Assembly (NCBI RefSeq): GCF_001280845.1
Contig: NZ_LGHP01000002.1
Location: 899,439-963,438, forward strand
Source: Bacillus sp. FJAT-28004
GTDB lineage: Bacteria; Bacillota; Bacilli; Paenibacillales; Paenibacillaceae
Reading direction: 5' to 3'
DNA length: 64,000 nucleotides
The position numbers and the translations under genes were made by a program. The notes beneath the pieces were generated by a model. It did no database searches and was not told where the DNA came from. It saw only the letters and a program-made list of their open reading frames with translations. Below are positions 34,440 through 44,438 of the stretch, in pieces (position 1 is the first letter of the stretch; the number at the start of each line of letters is the position of its first letter).

Positions 34440-35648
34440 CTATTGTAAGCTGCGGTATTCCGTTGGCGTTATGCCTTCAATTTTTTTGAAAATACGTGTG
34501 AAGTATCCGGAGTCATTAAAGCCGACGGCTCCAGCGATATTGGCAATCGTATCTTGAACGTTTTTCAATAACCGTTTTGCTTCTTTAATTCGGATTAAGT
34601 TTTGGTAGTCAGTAAGGGTCATTCCTGTTTCTTTTTTGAATTGTCTCGATAAATGAACGGGATGAACAAAACAATGTTGAGACAAGCTATCCAAATTCAG
34701 AGGTTTGCCCATGTAAGTGTTTAAGTGTTCCATGGCTTTCTTGATCAAAGGGGAATAGCCTGAGATCGCATTATGATTCACTAATTCGCAATATTCATTG
34801 CTCATGAGTGCCATTAAAGTATCGTAGGATTCAATTTTATCGGTACGCTCGATTTGCTTGGAAAATTTTTCGGAAATTTTGTGAAGGAAAAATGGCTGTA
34901 CTTTTCCCTTTTCTGCGGCTATACGTAATAACGTATTAAAAATAATTAAACCGTTTTTCATGGCTCTAACCGGTTGGTTCGGGAACCTGTCGGAGAGATC
35001 GTACATGTTATTCATTTTTATCATCAAATCGTTTATAAGCTCAGTGTCGCCAAGTTCTACAGCATGCATGATTTCTTTCTCAAAACGATATTTGTGTTCG
35101 ATTAATTCGACATCCTGTTCATCAGGTTGATAATAGTTAGAATCAGTGATTGATTTTTGATGCTGCTCTACATGTTTTTGTCTTGCGGGGATAACCTTCA
35201 TCGGAACATGATAAAGCGTCTCTGCTTTATCGAGAATGTTGGTAATACTTTGTACTTTGGAGATCCCGAGAAGCGTCAGGCCTCTAAAAAATTCTTCTAA
35301 CGCAAATCGACTGTTTTGTTGAATGTTTAGTTTACTCGTATCCGGGATTTGCAATAAGAAAGGGCCGTTTACCAAAACGAGAGTGCCGTTGTTGCTGGTT
35401 TGAAAATTACGAGCTAAGTAGGAAAGTCCCCAGTCGTTCGTATATAAGCAGCATTGATCATGTCGCACTGCTTCCTTGCAAAGGTGTTGAAGAGTTTCTC
35501 TCTGCTCTTCAAAAAGAAAATCCAACAGTTGGTCATGCTCATGAGCGAATAAGGTAGAACCGTCTTCGTCTAACACTAAAGTATTAATACCCGTCAAATG
35601 AAAAATGGTCGTACTGATCGGAGTGATTTGGAGAAAATCATGTCCCAT
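34440..35648 (-). CDS. AraC family transcriptional regulator (long form)
   Basis: A 402-aa regulator. The C-terminal AraC HTH (about residues 300-400) contains LNLDSLSQHCFVHPVHLSRQ and TIANIAGAVGFNDSGYFTRI. The long N-terminal part lacks a clear cupin. It has a PAS/GAF-like start (GINTLVLDEDGSTLFAHEHD) and a helical middle, as in YesS/YtdP-related cytosolic regulators. It is divergent from uidA, with 127 bases between the starts, and is the best candidate for its activator. AAGGAG lies 12 bases before the ATG. Confidence 0.84.
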   Translation of the reverse strand: MGHDFLQITPISTTIFHLTGINTLVLDEDGSTLFAHEHDQLLDFLFEEQRETLQHLCKEAVRHDQCCLYTNDWGLSYLARNFQTSNNGTLVLVNGPFLLQIPDTSKLNIQQNSRFALEEFFRGLTLLGISKVQSITNILDKAETLYHVPMKVIPARQKHVEQHQKSITDSNYYQPDEQDVELIEHKYRFEKEIMHAVELGDTELINDLMIKMNNMYDLSDRFPNQPVRAMKNGLIIFNTLLRIAAEKGKVQPFFLHKISEKFSKQIERTDKIESYDTLMALMSNEYCELVNHNAISGYSPLIKKAMEHLNTYMGKPLNLDSLSQHCFVHPVHLSRQFKKETGMTLTDYQNLIRIKEAKRLLKNVQDTIANIAGAVGFNDSGYFTRIFKKIEGITPTEYRSLQ

Positions 35649-35709
35649 GTTGAGCCGTGTCTCCTTGACGTTAATTTAGTCCTGAATGTGCTAATACAGT
35701 ACTTATTCT

Positions 35710-35723
35710 TGTAAGCGCTTTTA
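35710..35723 (+). promoter_or_regulatory. cre-like site upstream of uidA
   Basis: TGTAAGCGCTTTTA matches the CcpA consensus TGWAANCGNTNWCA with one mismatch (position 13). It lies 53 bases before the uidA start and about 60 bases before the divergent regulator start, so catabolite repression of either is plausible. Confidence 0.65.
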
Positions 35724-35775
35724 GTATAAGCTTTATCTTACAGAAACACAATAAGGTACACAAAGGAGTAGAGAG

Positions 35776-37575
35776 ATGTTATATCCCATAGTAAGTGATT
35801 CCCGTGCAATTATTGATTTAAACGGTATTTGGAAATTCAAGCTGGATACCGGAAAAGGTTTTGAAGAGAAATGGTTTCAATCTTCGCTTAACGAAACGAT
35901 GAATATGGCAGTTCCTTCGTCTTTCAATGATGTAGGTGTAACCGCCGATATTCGTAATCACGTAGGCTGGGTATGGTATGAGAAAGAATTTACGGTACCG
36001 AGTATCTTCCGTTCCCAGCGAATCGTGCTGCGGTTTGGTTCGGCAACGCATACGGCTAAGGTTTATGTGAATGGAGAGCTCACGATGGAGCATAAAGGCG
36101 GTTTCACCCCTTTTGAAGCCGAGCTTAGCTCAAATCTGGTCGGAGGTTCAAACCGTGTAACGGTTGCCGTAAATAGTATCGTGGACGAAACAACGCTCCC
36201 GATTGGGATCTACACGGAGAAAGATATTCCCGGCGTAGGCAAGGTTGCTCGGAATCAGCCGAACTTCGATTTCTTTAATTACGCAGGAATTCATAGACCA
36301 GTCAAGATTTATTCGACTCCCCAAACGTATGTCAAAGACATTACGATCGTTCCTTCAATAAATGAGAAGTCAGGGATTGTGAACTATTCTTTGGATGTTG
36401 TGGGAGAGGCTGACGTTAGAGTAAGCGTATTAAATGCAGACGGTGCAATAGTCGGAGAAGCGGGCGAAGCGCAAGGCGAAATCAGAATCGCCGATGTGAA
36501 GCTGTGGGAGCCGCTTAACGCTTATTTGTACAATCTTAAAGTAGAGCTATTAAACGGCGATCAAATCGTTGATGTATATTTCCAGCCTTTCGGAGTCAGA
36601 ACAGTTGAGGTCATTGACGGAAAATTCCTGATTAATAATAAGCCGTTTTATTTCAAGGGATTCGGCAAGCATGAAGATACCCCTATTCACGGAAGAGGCT
36701 TTAATGAATCGGCCAATGTTATGGACTTCCGATTAATGAAATGGATCGGAGCCAATTCATTCCGTACGGCACACTATCCTTATTCGGAAGAGCTAATGAG
36801 ATTAGCCGATCAAGAAGGCTTAGTCGTTATCGATGAGACTCCTGCTGTAGGACTTCATTTGAATTTTATGGCCGCGATGTTTGGCGGAGGTGCAAAAAGG
36901 AATACTTGGGCTGAACTAAAAACGCAAGAACATCATCAAGAAATAATTAAAGAGTTGATAGCTAGGGACAAAAACCATGCTTGCGTGGTCATGTGGTCGA
37001 TTGCGAATGAACCGGCTTCTGAGGAAGAAGGGGCATACGAGTATTTTAAACCGCTTGTTGAACTGACTAAAGCCATTGACCCGCAAAAAAGACCGGTAAC
37101 TATCGTCACGCATTTAATGTCAACACCCGATACATGCAAAGTAGCAGAGCTTGTCGATGTACTCGCATTAAATCGGTATTACGGTTGGTATGTGGATGGC
37201 GGGGATTTGGAAAATGCGAAAGTGAATCTCCGTAAGGAGCTGAACGGATGGCGCGAGCGCTGTCCAAACAAACCGATTGTGATGACCGAATACGGCGCCG
37301 ATACGGTTGCAGGATTACATGATATCGATGCCGTCATGTTTACGGAAGAATATCAAGTCGAGTACCTGCGTGCGAATCATGAAGTTTTTGATGAATTCGA
37401 TAATTTCGTCGGCGAGCAGGTGTGGAACTTTGCCGATTTTAATACAAGCCAAGGATTTATCCGTGTGCAAGGGAACAAGAAGGGTATTTTCACAAGGGAC
37501 AGAAAACCCAAATACGCAGCCCACGCACTGCGCGAAAGATGGTCTGCCATTCCGGATTTCGGTTATAAGCAATAA
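35776..37575 (+). CDS. uidA: Beta-glucuronidase
   Basis: Glycoside hydrolase family 2 enzyme that releases D-glucuronate from beta-glucuronides, 599 aa against 603 in E. coli. Domain order: sugar-binding jelly roll (about 10-180), immunoglobulin-like domain (about 182-275) and TIM barrel (about 277-590). The acid/base Glu412 is in WSIANEPAS and the nucleophile Glu505 in MTEYGADT, almost the same numbering as E. coli (413 and 504). The motif [12 protein letters not shown] is also diagnostic. No signal peptide, so it acts in the cytosol. AAAGGAGTAGAGAG precedes the ATG. It is followed by a GPH symporter and is probably controlled by the divergent AraC protein. Confidence 0.95.
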   Translation: MLYPIVSDSRAIIDLNGIWKFKLDTGKGFEEKWFQSSLNETMNMAVPSSFNDVGVTADIRNHVGWVWYEKEFTVPSIFRSQRIVLRFGSATHTAKVYVNGELTMEHKGGFTPFEAELSSNLVGGSNRVTVAVNSIVDETTLPIGIYTEKDIPGVGKVARNQPNFDFFNYAGIHRPVKIYSTPQTYVKDITIVPSINEKSGIVNYSLDVVGEADVRVSVLNADGAIVGEAGEAQGEIRIADVKLWEPLNAYLYNLKVELLNGDQIVDVYFQPFGVRTVEVIDGKFLINNKPFYFKGFGKHEDTPIHGRGFNESANVMDFRLMKWIGANSFRTAHYPYSEELMRLADQEGLVVIDETPAVGLHLNFMAAMFGGGAKRNTWAELKTQEHHQEIIKELIARDKNHACVVMWSIANEPASEEEGAYEYFKPLVELTKAIDPQKRPVTIVTHLMSTPDTCKVAELVDVLALNRYYGWYVDGGDLENAKVNLRKELNGWRERCPNKPIVMTEYGADTVAGLHDIDAVMFTEEYQVEYLRANHEVFDEFDNFVGEQVWNFADFNTSQGFIRVQGNKKGIFTRDRKPKYAAHALRERWSAIPDFGYKQ

Positions 37576-37616
37576 TTGCGATTGGCCTTGCACCATGTAA
37601 TGAACGTAAATGTAAA

Positions 37617-37669
37617 CTCGGGAATTCGGATAGATGAAGGCCGCTGGCTAACGTCTATCCCGTCCCGAG
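37617..37669 (+). promoter_or_regulatory. Nested hairpin between uidA and the symporter gene
   Basis: CTCGGGA and TCCCGAG enclose GGATAGA and TCTATCC, giving two stacked stems around a GGCC-GGCT core. A short ATTTT follows rather than a full T-run. It could be a partial terminator or RNA-stability element setting the ratio of the two proteins. Confidence 0.55.
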
Positions 37670-37696
37670 ATTTTGTACCTACTCGGGGGATAAGAC

Positions 37697-39091
37697 ATGG
37701 AACAAACTGCAAAGCTGTTGGAAAAGACGGAGGCTCCGGCCAGTCAAGGCGTTAGAAAATTCGGGATCAGAGATAAAGTCGGCTATATGTTCGGAGACGT
37801 TGGGAACGATTTGTTTTTTACATTAATTAGCGGTTATTTAATGTTGTTCTATACGGATATTTATGGAATATCCGCTGCGACTGCCGGCATGATTTTGCTA
37901 GTAGCTAGAGTACTGGACGCATTATTTGATGTGGCATGGGGAGCTTATGTCGATTCTAGGCCTGTCGGTGCGAGAGGTAAATTCAGACCTTACCTGTTAT
38001 ATAGTGCTATTCCTGTAACCGCTTTCGGTATTCTGACATTTACTTATTTTCCGGTCGCCGCAGGCTGGCAGGTTTTTCTGGCAACGGCTACCTACATTAT
38101 ATGGGGCTTGGCTTACTCTACAATAAACATACCTTATGGTTCATTAGCATCCGTTATCACATCGGATCCCGTGGAAAGAACATCGCTTTCTACATTCAGG
38201 ACGATGGGTGCTATTCTAGCTAATGTTTTTATTATGACGGTAGCGCCGATTATTATATTTGGCAGCGGAAAAACGCCTACAGCAAACGGATTTGTAACGA
38301 TAGCCATCATTTGCGCCGTGTTGGCGATTATATGTTACTTAAGCTCCTACCGAATGACGGTAGAAAGAATAAAAACAGTTAAGCCTGCCTCTGAGAAAAT
38401 AAATTTATTGATAACCGTAAAAGGCTTATTTAAAAACAAAGCACTACTAGGCATCATGCTCGCTTCCTTCGGAATGATGGTCTCATTGATGGTGGTATCC
38501 GCAATAACGCCTTATTTGTTCAAAGATTATTTCAAAACACCGGGACTAATCTCGATTGCTGGTTTAATTGGATTGGGTTCCGCGCTCCTTGCCATGCCGC
38601 TCGTCTCTCCTCTAGTAAAGAAATACGGAAAAAAAGAGAGCGCTGTCATCGGCTTGATTATTGCGGTTGTCATTAATTTCATTATGTTCGTTCTACCGAT
38701 CACAAGCCCTTATGTATATATTGGTTTTTACTTTGTATCAAGCTTTGGCATGGCTTTCTTAAATATATTGGTTTGGGCCATGGTCTCGGATTGCATCGAT
38801 TATCAGCAGTTCATTACAGGCAAACGTGAAGAGGGAACCGTATATTCCGTCTACTCCTTAGTTCGTAAAATTGGTCAAGGGGTTGCGGGAGGACTCGGCG
38901 GTTTTGCGCTCGTTGCCGTTGGGTATAATTCCGGATTGCAGATTCAAACGGAAGAAGCTGCGAGAGGAATAAAGAATTTGATCACACTGATTCCCGCGCT
39001 TGGCTCGCTGATCGCGTTAGTTGCTATTGTGTGGATTTACAATTTATCGAAGCAGCGTTTGGTCTGGTTAAATGAGCAGTTAAAAAATTAA
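37697..39091 (+). CDS. Glycoside-pentoside-hexuronide:cation symporter (MFS)
   Basis: A 464-aa membrane protein with twelve hydrophobic segments, of the GPH family that includes UidB, MelB and XynB. The start region FGIRDKVGYMFGDVGNDLFFT and the early DALFDVAWGAYVDSR motif are characteristic, as is WAMVSDCIDYQQFITGKREEG late in the protein. It probably imports glucuronides or glucuronate with H+ or Na+. Position 121 bases after uidA, in the same direction, supports this. GGGGGATAAGAC precedes the ATG. Confidence 0.88.
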   Translation: MEQTAKLLEKTEAPASQGVRKFGIRDKVGYMFGDVGNDLFFTLISGYLMLFYTDIYGISAATAGMILLVARVLDALFDVAWGAYVDSRPVGARGKFRPYLLYSAIPVTAFGILTFTYFPVAAGWQVFLATATYIIWGLAYSTINIPYGSLASVITSDPVERTSLSTFRTMGAILANVFIMTVAPIIIFGSGKTPTANGFVTIAIICAVLAIICYLSSYRMTVERIKTVKPASEKINLLITVKGLFKNKALLGIMLASFGMMVSLMVVSAITPYLFKDYFKTPGLISIAGLIGLGSALLAMPLVSPLVKKYGKKESAVIGLIIAVVINFIMFVLPITSPYVYIGFYFVSSFGMAFLNILVWAMVSDCIDYQQFITGKREEGTVYSVYSLVRKIGQGVAGGLGGFALVAVGYNSGLQIQTEEAARGIKNLITLIPALGSLIALVAIVWIYNLSKQRLVWLNEQLKN

Positions 39092-39128
39092 TCAGCTGTA
39101 GAGATTATTCGATGACGTAATCCATTGT

Positions 39129-39157
39129 CCGGGGCATAGCCTCGGGCTTATTTGTTT
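39129..39157 (+). terminator. Probable intrinsic terminator after the symporter gene
   Basis: CCGGGGC, loop ATA, GCCTCGG, followed by GCTTATTTGTTTT. The T-run is interrupted. Confidence 0.55.
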
Positions 39158-39248
39158 TGGTTTGGGATACGGATCGGGGGTTTATCCATGCATGAAAAAG
39201 AGTCAAATGGGAATTTTAAGCAAAGAAAGTATAGAAGGCGGTGTTTTG

Positions 39249-40769
39249 ATGGATAGTGATCTCAAGCAAACCAATGAACCGTTGGTTGCTGACCTACAAG
39301 AGAATATCCATAAAATGAAACAACGAATGGGTAATAGCACAGATGTTATTGTCCGTGAAATCAAACTAGGGATGATGGATGTAAAAGCTTGCCTCATCTT
39401 TATTGACGGGCTGATCGATTCAAATGCAGTAAACGATTTTGTTCTGGAATCACTGATGATAAAAAACGATTATTTATCATCCGAAAAATTAAAATCCGAA
39501 GGAAACGTTTTGCAATACTTGAAAGATTATATTTTAACAACAACGGCAGTTAAACATGATGTAGATGATTTTAACGGCATGTTTCATTCGCTGCTGTCTG
39601 GAAGCGTTATTTTGCTGATGGATGGTCATTTATCCGGATTTTCAATCAGCCTGAGCGGCTGGAAAGAGCGCGCGATTACAGAGCCTACCTCAGAAACGGT
39701 TATTCGAGGGCCTAAGGAAGGTTTTACGGAAAATTTGAGGGCGAATACGGCCATGATCCGAAGGAAGATAAAATCCCCGGATTTGTGGTTGGAAACCATT
39801 CAAATCGGGAGTTTGACACAAACAGATGTAGCGATTCTCTATATCTACGGAATTGCTAACGAGAAGGTAGTAAAAGAAGTGCTCACGCGTCTAAAGCGAA
39901 TCGACATAGACGGCATCCTAGAAAGCAATTACATAGAAGAGCTGATTCAGGACGAGGCGAAGACCCCATTCCCGACTGTATTTAACTCGGAGAGACCGGA
40001 TGTGATAGCGGCTTCGCTGCTTGAGGGCAAAGTGGCTATATTAGTTGACGGCACTCCTTATGTACTTGTCGTACCTGCCTTATTTGCTTCCTTTATACAT
40101 TCTGCGGAAGATTATTATCATCGTGCGGATATCGGTTCACTTATACGGTTATTACGTTATTTGGGGATATTTATCGCCCTATTTGCACCGTCTATTTACG
40201 TTGCCGTTACCACTTTTCATATTGAAATGATTCCGCGCACACTTCTCGGTAGTTTGACTGCTCAACGTGAAGGCGTACCTTTTCCCGCTTTTATCGAAGC
40301 CATGATCATGGAAATTACTTTTGAGATCTTACGTGAAGCTGGCATTCGAATGCCTAGGAATATTGGACAAGCGATGTCCATTGTCGGTTCGATCGTTCTT
40401 GGGACTGCAGCAGTTGAAGCGGGACTTATTTCTCCGGCAATGGTTATCGTCGTCTCTATAACTGCAGTTGCCAACTTCGTTATTCCATCGAATGATATGG
40501 CCATATCGATCCGCTTAATGCGGTTTCCTTTTATTTTCTTGGGCGCTTCATTTGGACTATATGGCATTAGCTTAGGATTCATTACCATGGTCCTTCATTT
40601 AAGCAGCTTACGTTCGTTTGGCGTTCCCTATTTAAGTCCGTTTGCACCATTTGACTTTCAAGGTCAGAAAGATGGCTTATTGAGGGCACCTATCAGGTCC
40701 ATGATTTTCCGGCCGAAATTAATAGCACGGCATAATCTAATGCGGCAGCGCGTGCGTCGACCAAAATAA
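39249..40769 (+). CDS. gerKA: Spore germination protein, GerA/GerKA family
   Basis: A-subunit of a nutrient germinant receptor in the spore inner membrane, 506 aa from ATG 39249 (AAGGCGG seven bases upstream; an ATG at 39192 is possible). The N-terminal soluble domain (to about residue 240) carries VIVREIKLGMMDVKACLIFIDGL. The membrane domain follows with the family signature EDYYHRADIGSLIRLLRY and PRTLLGSLTAQREGVPFPAF, and ends GVPYLSPFAPF. The gene order A-C-B below makes a complete receptor. It is read with uidA and the symporter but separated by a probable terminator. Confidence 0.92.
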   Translation: MDSDLKQTNEPLVADLQENIHKMKQRMGNSTDVIVREIKLGMMDVKACLIFIDGLIDSNAVNDFVLESLMIKNDYLSSEKLKSEGNVLQYLKDYILTTTAVKHDVDDFNGMFHSLLSGSVILLMDGHLSGFSISLSGWKERAITEPTSETVIRGPKEGFTENLRANTAMIRRKIKSPDLWLETIQIGSLTQTDVAILYIYGIANEKVVKEVLTRLKRIDIDGILESNYIEELIQDEAKTPFPTVFNSERPDVIAASLLEGKVAILVDGTPYVLVVPALFASFIHSAEDYYHRADIGSLIRLLRYLGIFIALFAPSIYVAVTTFHIEMIPRTLLGSLTAQREGVPFPAFIEAMIMEITFEILREAGIRMPRNIGQAMSIVGSIVLGTAAVEAGLISPAMVIVVSITAVANFVIPSNDMAISIRLMRFPFIFLGASFGLYGISLGFITMVLHLSSLRSFGVPYLSPFAPFDFQGQKDGLLRAPIRSMIFRPKLIARHNLMRQRVRRPK

Positions 40770-40809
40770 AAGCTGATCAGGCCAAGCGACGTATTCGGAA
40801 GGGAATAGG

Positions 40810-42018
40810 ATGAAAAGAAAATTAGCTGTCCTTTTATTGTCTGTTTTCTTATTAGCATTTGTAACAGGCTGTTGGAGCCGTAGCGAATTGAATGAATTTT
40901 CGATAGCTGCCGGGATGTCCGTCGATAAACCAGGGGATATGTATGAGGTAGCCGTACAAGTTTTAGAACCGAAACAATATGCATCTAATAAAAAAGGGGG
41001 AGGAGGGCAATCTCCCGTCATCCTTTTTAAAGCAAAAGGTTATTCCATTTCAGAGGCACTGCGGAAGATGACAAAGACGAGTCCAAGAAGGATACACTTA
41101 GGGCATTTACGCATACTCGCAATCGGTGAAAAAACAGCAAGAGAGGGTCTAAATGAAATTATAGATTTTTTTAGAAGGAATAGGTACTCTCGAGCAGACT
41201 TTGACATCGTCATAGCAAAAGGCTCAGCTGCTGAAAATATATTAACGGTGATGAGCCCAATTGATAATGTCCCGGCGGCGAAGGTATATCAATCGATTGA
41301 AGCCTCAGAAGATTATTTGTCGTCAGCGGGGGGAGTGAAATTGGATGCCCTCATTACCACCTTGTCGAGCACGGGGAAAAGTGCGGTATTACCTGGTCTC
41401 AAAGTGACCGGAAACTTGAAAAAAGGCAACTCTGCGGATAATTTAAAGACGATAGAGCCCTCTAGCGATATTGAACTACTGGGGCTATCCGTATTTAAGG
41501 ATGACAAACTCATTGGCTGGCTAAGTCAGCAGGAGAGCCTAGGCTTCAACTACATCACTGATAATGTAACCCATTCGGGCTTAGTCACCGACTGCCCGAG
41601 CGGAAAGCAAAAAATTTCATATGAGGTCATGCGCTCTAAAACGAAGGTCAAAGGAAAAATTCAACAAGGCGTACCCCGGGTTGAACTATTCGTTCGAACA
41701 GAAATGAACATTGACGAGATCGCCTGCCATATGGATCTAGCAAATCCGGCCACCATTGTCGCACTTCAGGAGGATGCATCGAAGTATCTTGAGCAATTTT
41801 TGACCAATACGATCAAAACAGTGAGAACCAAATATAAAACCGATATCTTTGGTTTCGGCGAAGTTCTGCATCGAGCAGATCCAAGAGCATGGAGAGCGTT
41901 AAACGGTAATTGGGATAAGCAGTTTGCCGACCTCCAAGTTGCGGTTAAAGCTGAAGTGAAAATACGGAATATGGGCACAGTCATTCATTCGATGTCAAAA
42001 GTAGCTGGAAAGGAATGA
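40810..42018 (+). CDS. gerKC: Ger(x)C family spore germination lipoprotein
   Basis: C-subunit of the germinant receptor, 402 aa. The signal peptide ends in lipobox FVTGCWSR, so the protein is anchored by Cys21. Family motifs are CWSRSELNEFSIAAGMSVDK, ISEALRKMTKTSPRRIHLGH and RNRYSRADFDIVIAKG. The C-terminal half contains the GerAC domain with its elongated beta sheet. It begins 40 bases after gerKA, with GGAAGGGAATAGG upstream of the ATG. Confidence 0.92.
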   Translation: MKRKLAVLLLSVFLLAFVTGCWSRSELNEFSIAAGMSVDKPGDMYEVAVQVLEPKQYASNKKGGGGQSPVILFKAKGYSISEALRKMTKTSPRRIHLGHLRILAIGEKTAREGLNEIIDFFRRNRYSRADFDIVIAKGSAAENILTVMSPIDNVPAAKVYQSIEASEDYLSSAGGVKLDALITTLSSTGKSAVLPGLKVTGNLKKGNSADNLKTIEPSSDIELLGLSVFKDDKLIGWLSQQESLGFNYITDNVTHSGLVTDCPSGKQKISYEVMRSKTKVKGKIQQGVPRVELFVRTEMNIDEIACHMDLANPATIVALQEDASKYLEQFLTNTIKTVRTKYKTDIFGFGEVLHRADPRAWRALNGNWDKQFADLQVAVKAEVKIRNMGTVIHSMSKVAGKE

Positions 42019-42161
42019 TAAGACATCTTTTAAGCATAGCCCAAGGACTGCATGCGAAGCTGCCCAATCCATTACAATGGCTTACTATCTTATATAGACC
42101 TTTGAGTGAAGCGGTATTTCATCTATTAAGTTAACTATAACTGAGGGGGGCGGATGAAGGT

Positions 42162-43262
42162 ATGGAGCATCGAAGCGCGATTTCGACCAGGCAGCTTTCA
42201 ATATTGGTCATCATGAATGTAACAGGTACTTCGATACTTACGATACCTTCAATTCTTGCAATGGAAGCCAAACAAGATGCTTGGTTAGCTGCAATTCTGG
42301 CGCTATTACTAACGCTGCCCATACTTTTTTTATACTTGGCCTTACATAAAAAGCATCCTATGAAAAATTTAACCGAGATTTTTGAAGCGGTGTTGGGAAA
42401 ATGGGTTGGAAAGATAATTTCCTTGCTATTTATTATGATTTATCCTGTCTTATTAAGTGCTCTTACCTTAAGGGGGATGGGAGGATTTGTTCAGGTACAA
42501 ACGATGCCAGAAACGCCAATCGGAGCGATATACATCATTTTTATTTTAGTTGTCATATACGCAGTGAAATTAGGGATAGAATCCATTTCCCGAACTGCTG
42601 AAATTCTGGTGGCGATTAGTCTTTTCATGCTTGCCTTTATGTCTATCTCTCTTATACCCCAAGTCCATATTGAACATCTATTACCCATCCTTGAAGGTGG
42701 ATTTAAACCAGTCATAAGAGGCGCTGTTCCTTTGATGAGTTTTCCGTTTTTAGAGCTCGTTCTCTTTTTGATGATCTTCCCTCATGCAAACGAGCAAGCA
42801 AAGGTTAGAAAAGCTCTTTTATCAGGTGTTTTTATCGGATGGTCGCTCTTGTTCTTGATTACGATTCTTTCGATTCTTGTATTAGGCTTAGAGATTACAT
42901 CGAGCGAAACCTATCCAAGTTATGCTTTGGCAAAAAAAATTAGTATTGGAAAATTTTTCGAAAGGGTAGAGTCAACGATTGCGTTCGCATGGTTTTTCAC
43001 CTGTTTTATTAAAATGAGTACTTATGTTTATCTGATCGTTTATGGTTTAGCACAAACCTTAAATTTAAAAGACAGCAAATTTTTAACGATTCCGCTTGGT
43101 ATGCTGATTGTGAATGTTGCTTTGCTTTTTGTACCGAATTCGAGTTACATGATTAACTTCAGCAGAACAATTTTACCGTTTTTTAATCTAACGTTTGGAT
43201 TAGCCTTGCCGTTATTTTTATTGGCAGCAACCCTTGTTAGGGGCTATGTGAGAAAGGGATAA
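42162..43262 (+). CDS. gerKB: Spore germination permease, GerKB family
   Basis: B-subunit of the germinant receptor, 366 aa, an APC-superfamily transporter-like protein with ten membrane segments. It begins AISTRQLSILVIMNVTGTSI and has the unwound-helix region GTSILTIPSILAMEAKQDAW expected at the ligand site. A 143-base gap separates it from gerKC. GAGGGGGGCGG precedes the ATG. The gene ends 20 bases before the convergent LacI gene with no clear terminator between. Confidence 0.92.
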   Translation: MEHRSAISTRQLSILVIMNVTGTSILTIPSILAMEAKQDAWLAAILALLLTLPILFLYLALHKKHPMKNLTEIFEAVLGKWVGKIISLLFIMIYPVLLSALTLRGMGGFVQVQTMPETPIGAIYIIFILVVIYAVKLGIESISRTAEILVAISLFMLAFMSISLIPQVHIEHLLPILEGGFKPVIRGAVPLMSFPFLELVLFLMIFPHANEQAKVRKALLSGVFIGWSLLFLITILSILVLGLEITSSETYPSYALAKKISIGKFFERVESTIAFAWFFTCFIKMSTYVYLIVYGLAQTLNLKDSKFLTIPLGMLIVNVALLFVPNSSYMINFSRTILPFFNLTFGLALPLFLLAATLVRGYVRKG

Positions 43263-43282
43263 TCGTTTTTCTGCTTCGTCAT

Positions 43283-44266
43283 TCACCTTTGGGAGGTAGA
43301 GTCGCGGATCACGAGTTCAGGCTCTAAGTATACGGTTTTTAGTGATTCCGGGTCGTCAATAAGATCGAGAATGGTTGTTGAAATGACGGATGTTATCGTA
43401 TCTATGGCTACGCCGACAACGGTCATCGGAGTTTCAAGGTCTTCCATTTGAGGCAGGTTGTCATAACTGACTACGGAAATATCCTGCGGAACGCGAAGTC
43501 CATGCTCTCCGATAGCCCGAATGATGCCGCGTGTCAAATCGATGCCGCCACTGATGACGGCTGTAGGACATGCCGTTTGCTCCAGCATCGTACGTGCGGC
43601 CATGTATCCGTCGTGAAATTCTAAGCCATTCATGTGAAGCACGGCGTCGTTCCTGACCTGTAAGCCCAGACGGATCATTTCGTCGCGAAAAGCTTCGATC
43701 TTTACGGTCTGCAGCGGATCTTGCGTGTTAGGTTCGCCAATATAGGCGATATCTTTATGACCGAGTTCAACCAAGTGACGTACGGCAAGACGAACGGCTT
43801 GGCCTCTGTTTACGTCAACGGCAGAGTACGGTGTGTAGCCTGCAGCGCCATAAGTCAGAATGGGGATCTGCAGCGGAATTAACTTGTTGAAGCTGGAAAT
43901 ACTATCCCTGTCCCCAAAGACGAGTATGGCGTCTACTTGGTAACGACGGAAGATTTCGATCGCTGATTCCAAATGGCTTATGGAGAGCAAAGTAACGTAA
44001 CCCTTCTTTTCGAGTTGTTCATTAATCTTTGTAATCAGGGAGGAAAGGGCGGCGCGTTCAATGGATGGCCATACGACGCCAATCGCTCCGCTTCTTCGGG
44101 AGACGAGGCTTCGGGCTGCGATATTGGGTTGGTACCCCATTTCCTTTGCGATAGAAAGTATATGCTGTTTTGTTTTGTTCTGTACGAGCGGGCTGTCTCT
44201 CAATGCCTTGGAGACAGTGGAGAAACTGACGCCCGCTCGGTCTGCGATGTCTTTAATGGTTACCAT
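43283..44266 (-). CDS. LacI family transcriptional regulator
   Basis: A 327-aa repressor. The N-terminal HTH is VTIKDIADRAGVSFSTVSKA, followed by the hinge helix region NIAARSLVSRRSGAIGVVWP. The periplasmic-binding-protein-like ligand domain (about 60-325) has GGIDLTRGIIRAIGEHGLRV. It is divergent from the mannonate/gluconate operon. Two identical 14-bp palindromes TAACAACGTTGTTA, one before that operon and one before gnd, are the likely operators. The inducer is probably a pathway sugar acid such as gluconate, mannonate or fructuronate. In Bacillus, LacI-type regulators control uronate genes (ExuR), but orthology is not certain. Confidence 0.9.
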   Translation of the reverse strand: MVTIKDIADRAGVSFSTVSKALRDSPLVQNKTKQHILSIAKEMGYQPNIAARSLVSRRSGAIGVVWPSIERAALSSLITKINEQLEKKGYVTLLSISHLESAIEIFRRYQVDAILVFGDRDSISSFNKLIPLQIPILTYGAAGYTPYSAVDVNRGQAVRLAVRHLVELGHKDIAYIGEPNTQDPLQTVKIEAFRDEMIRLGLQVRNDAVLHMNGLEFHDGYMAARTMLEQTACPTAVISGGIDLTRGIIRAIGEHGLRVPQDISVVSYDNLPQMEDLETPMTVVGVAIDTITSVISTTILDLIDDPESLKTVYLEPELVIRDSTSQR

Positions 44267-44364
44267 GGATTCCCTCCGAAAGGCACTAGTCCGAGTTCTG
44301 ATTTATGTCGTTCACTTTATCATAGAATACATTTTTTGCAAATGAAAGCGGCATATTTTTCGTA

Positions 44365-44412
44365 TAGACAGCAATGGGATATTCGGATATCATAAAAATA
44401 ACAACGTTGTTA
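44365..44412 (+). promoter_or_regulatory. Promoter and LacI-type operator of the nickel/gluconate operon
   Basis: TAGACA (44365-44370), 17 bases, and TATCAT (44388-44393) form a good sigma-A promoter. The perfect palindrome TAACAACGTTGTTA lies at 44399-44412, across the expected transcription start. Bound repressor would block initiation. The same palindrome recurs at 51582. Confidence 0.8.
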
Positions 44413-44438
44413 ATTTGGGATTAAAGGTGGTTTTATAG

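Noticed and set aside
44342-44355. cre site upstream of the lar operon (TGAAAGCGGCATAT)
   Set aside because: Three mismatches to the consensus and no palindrome; too weak to list as a site.
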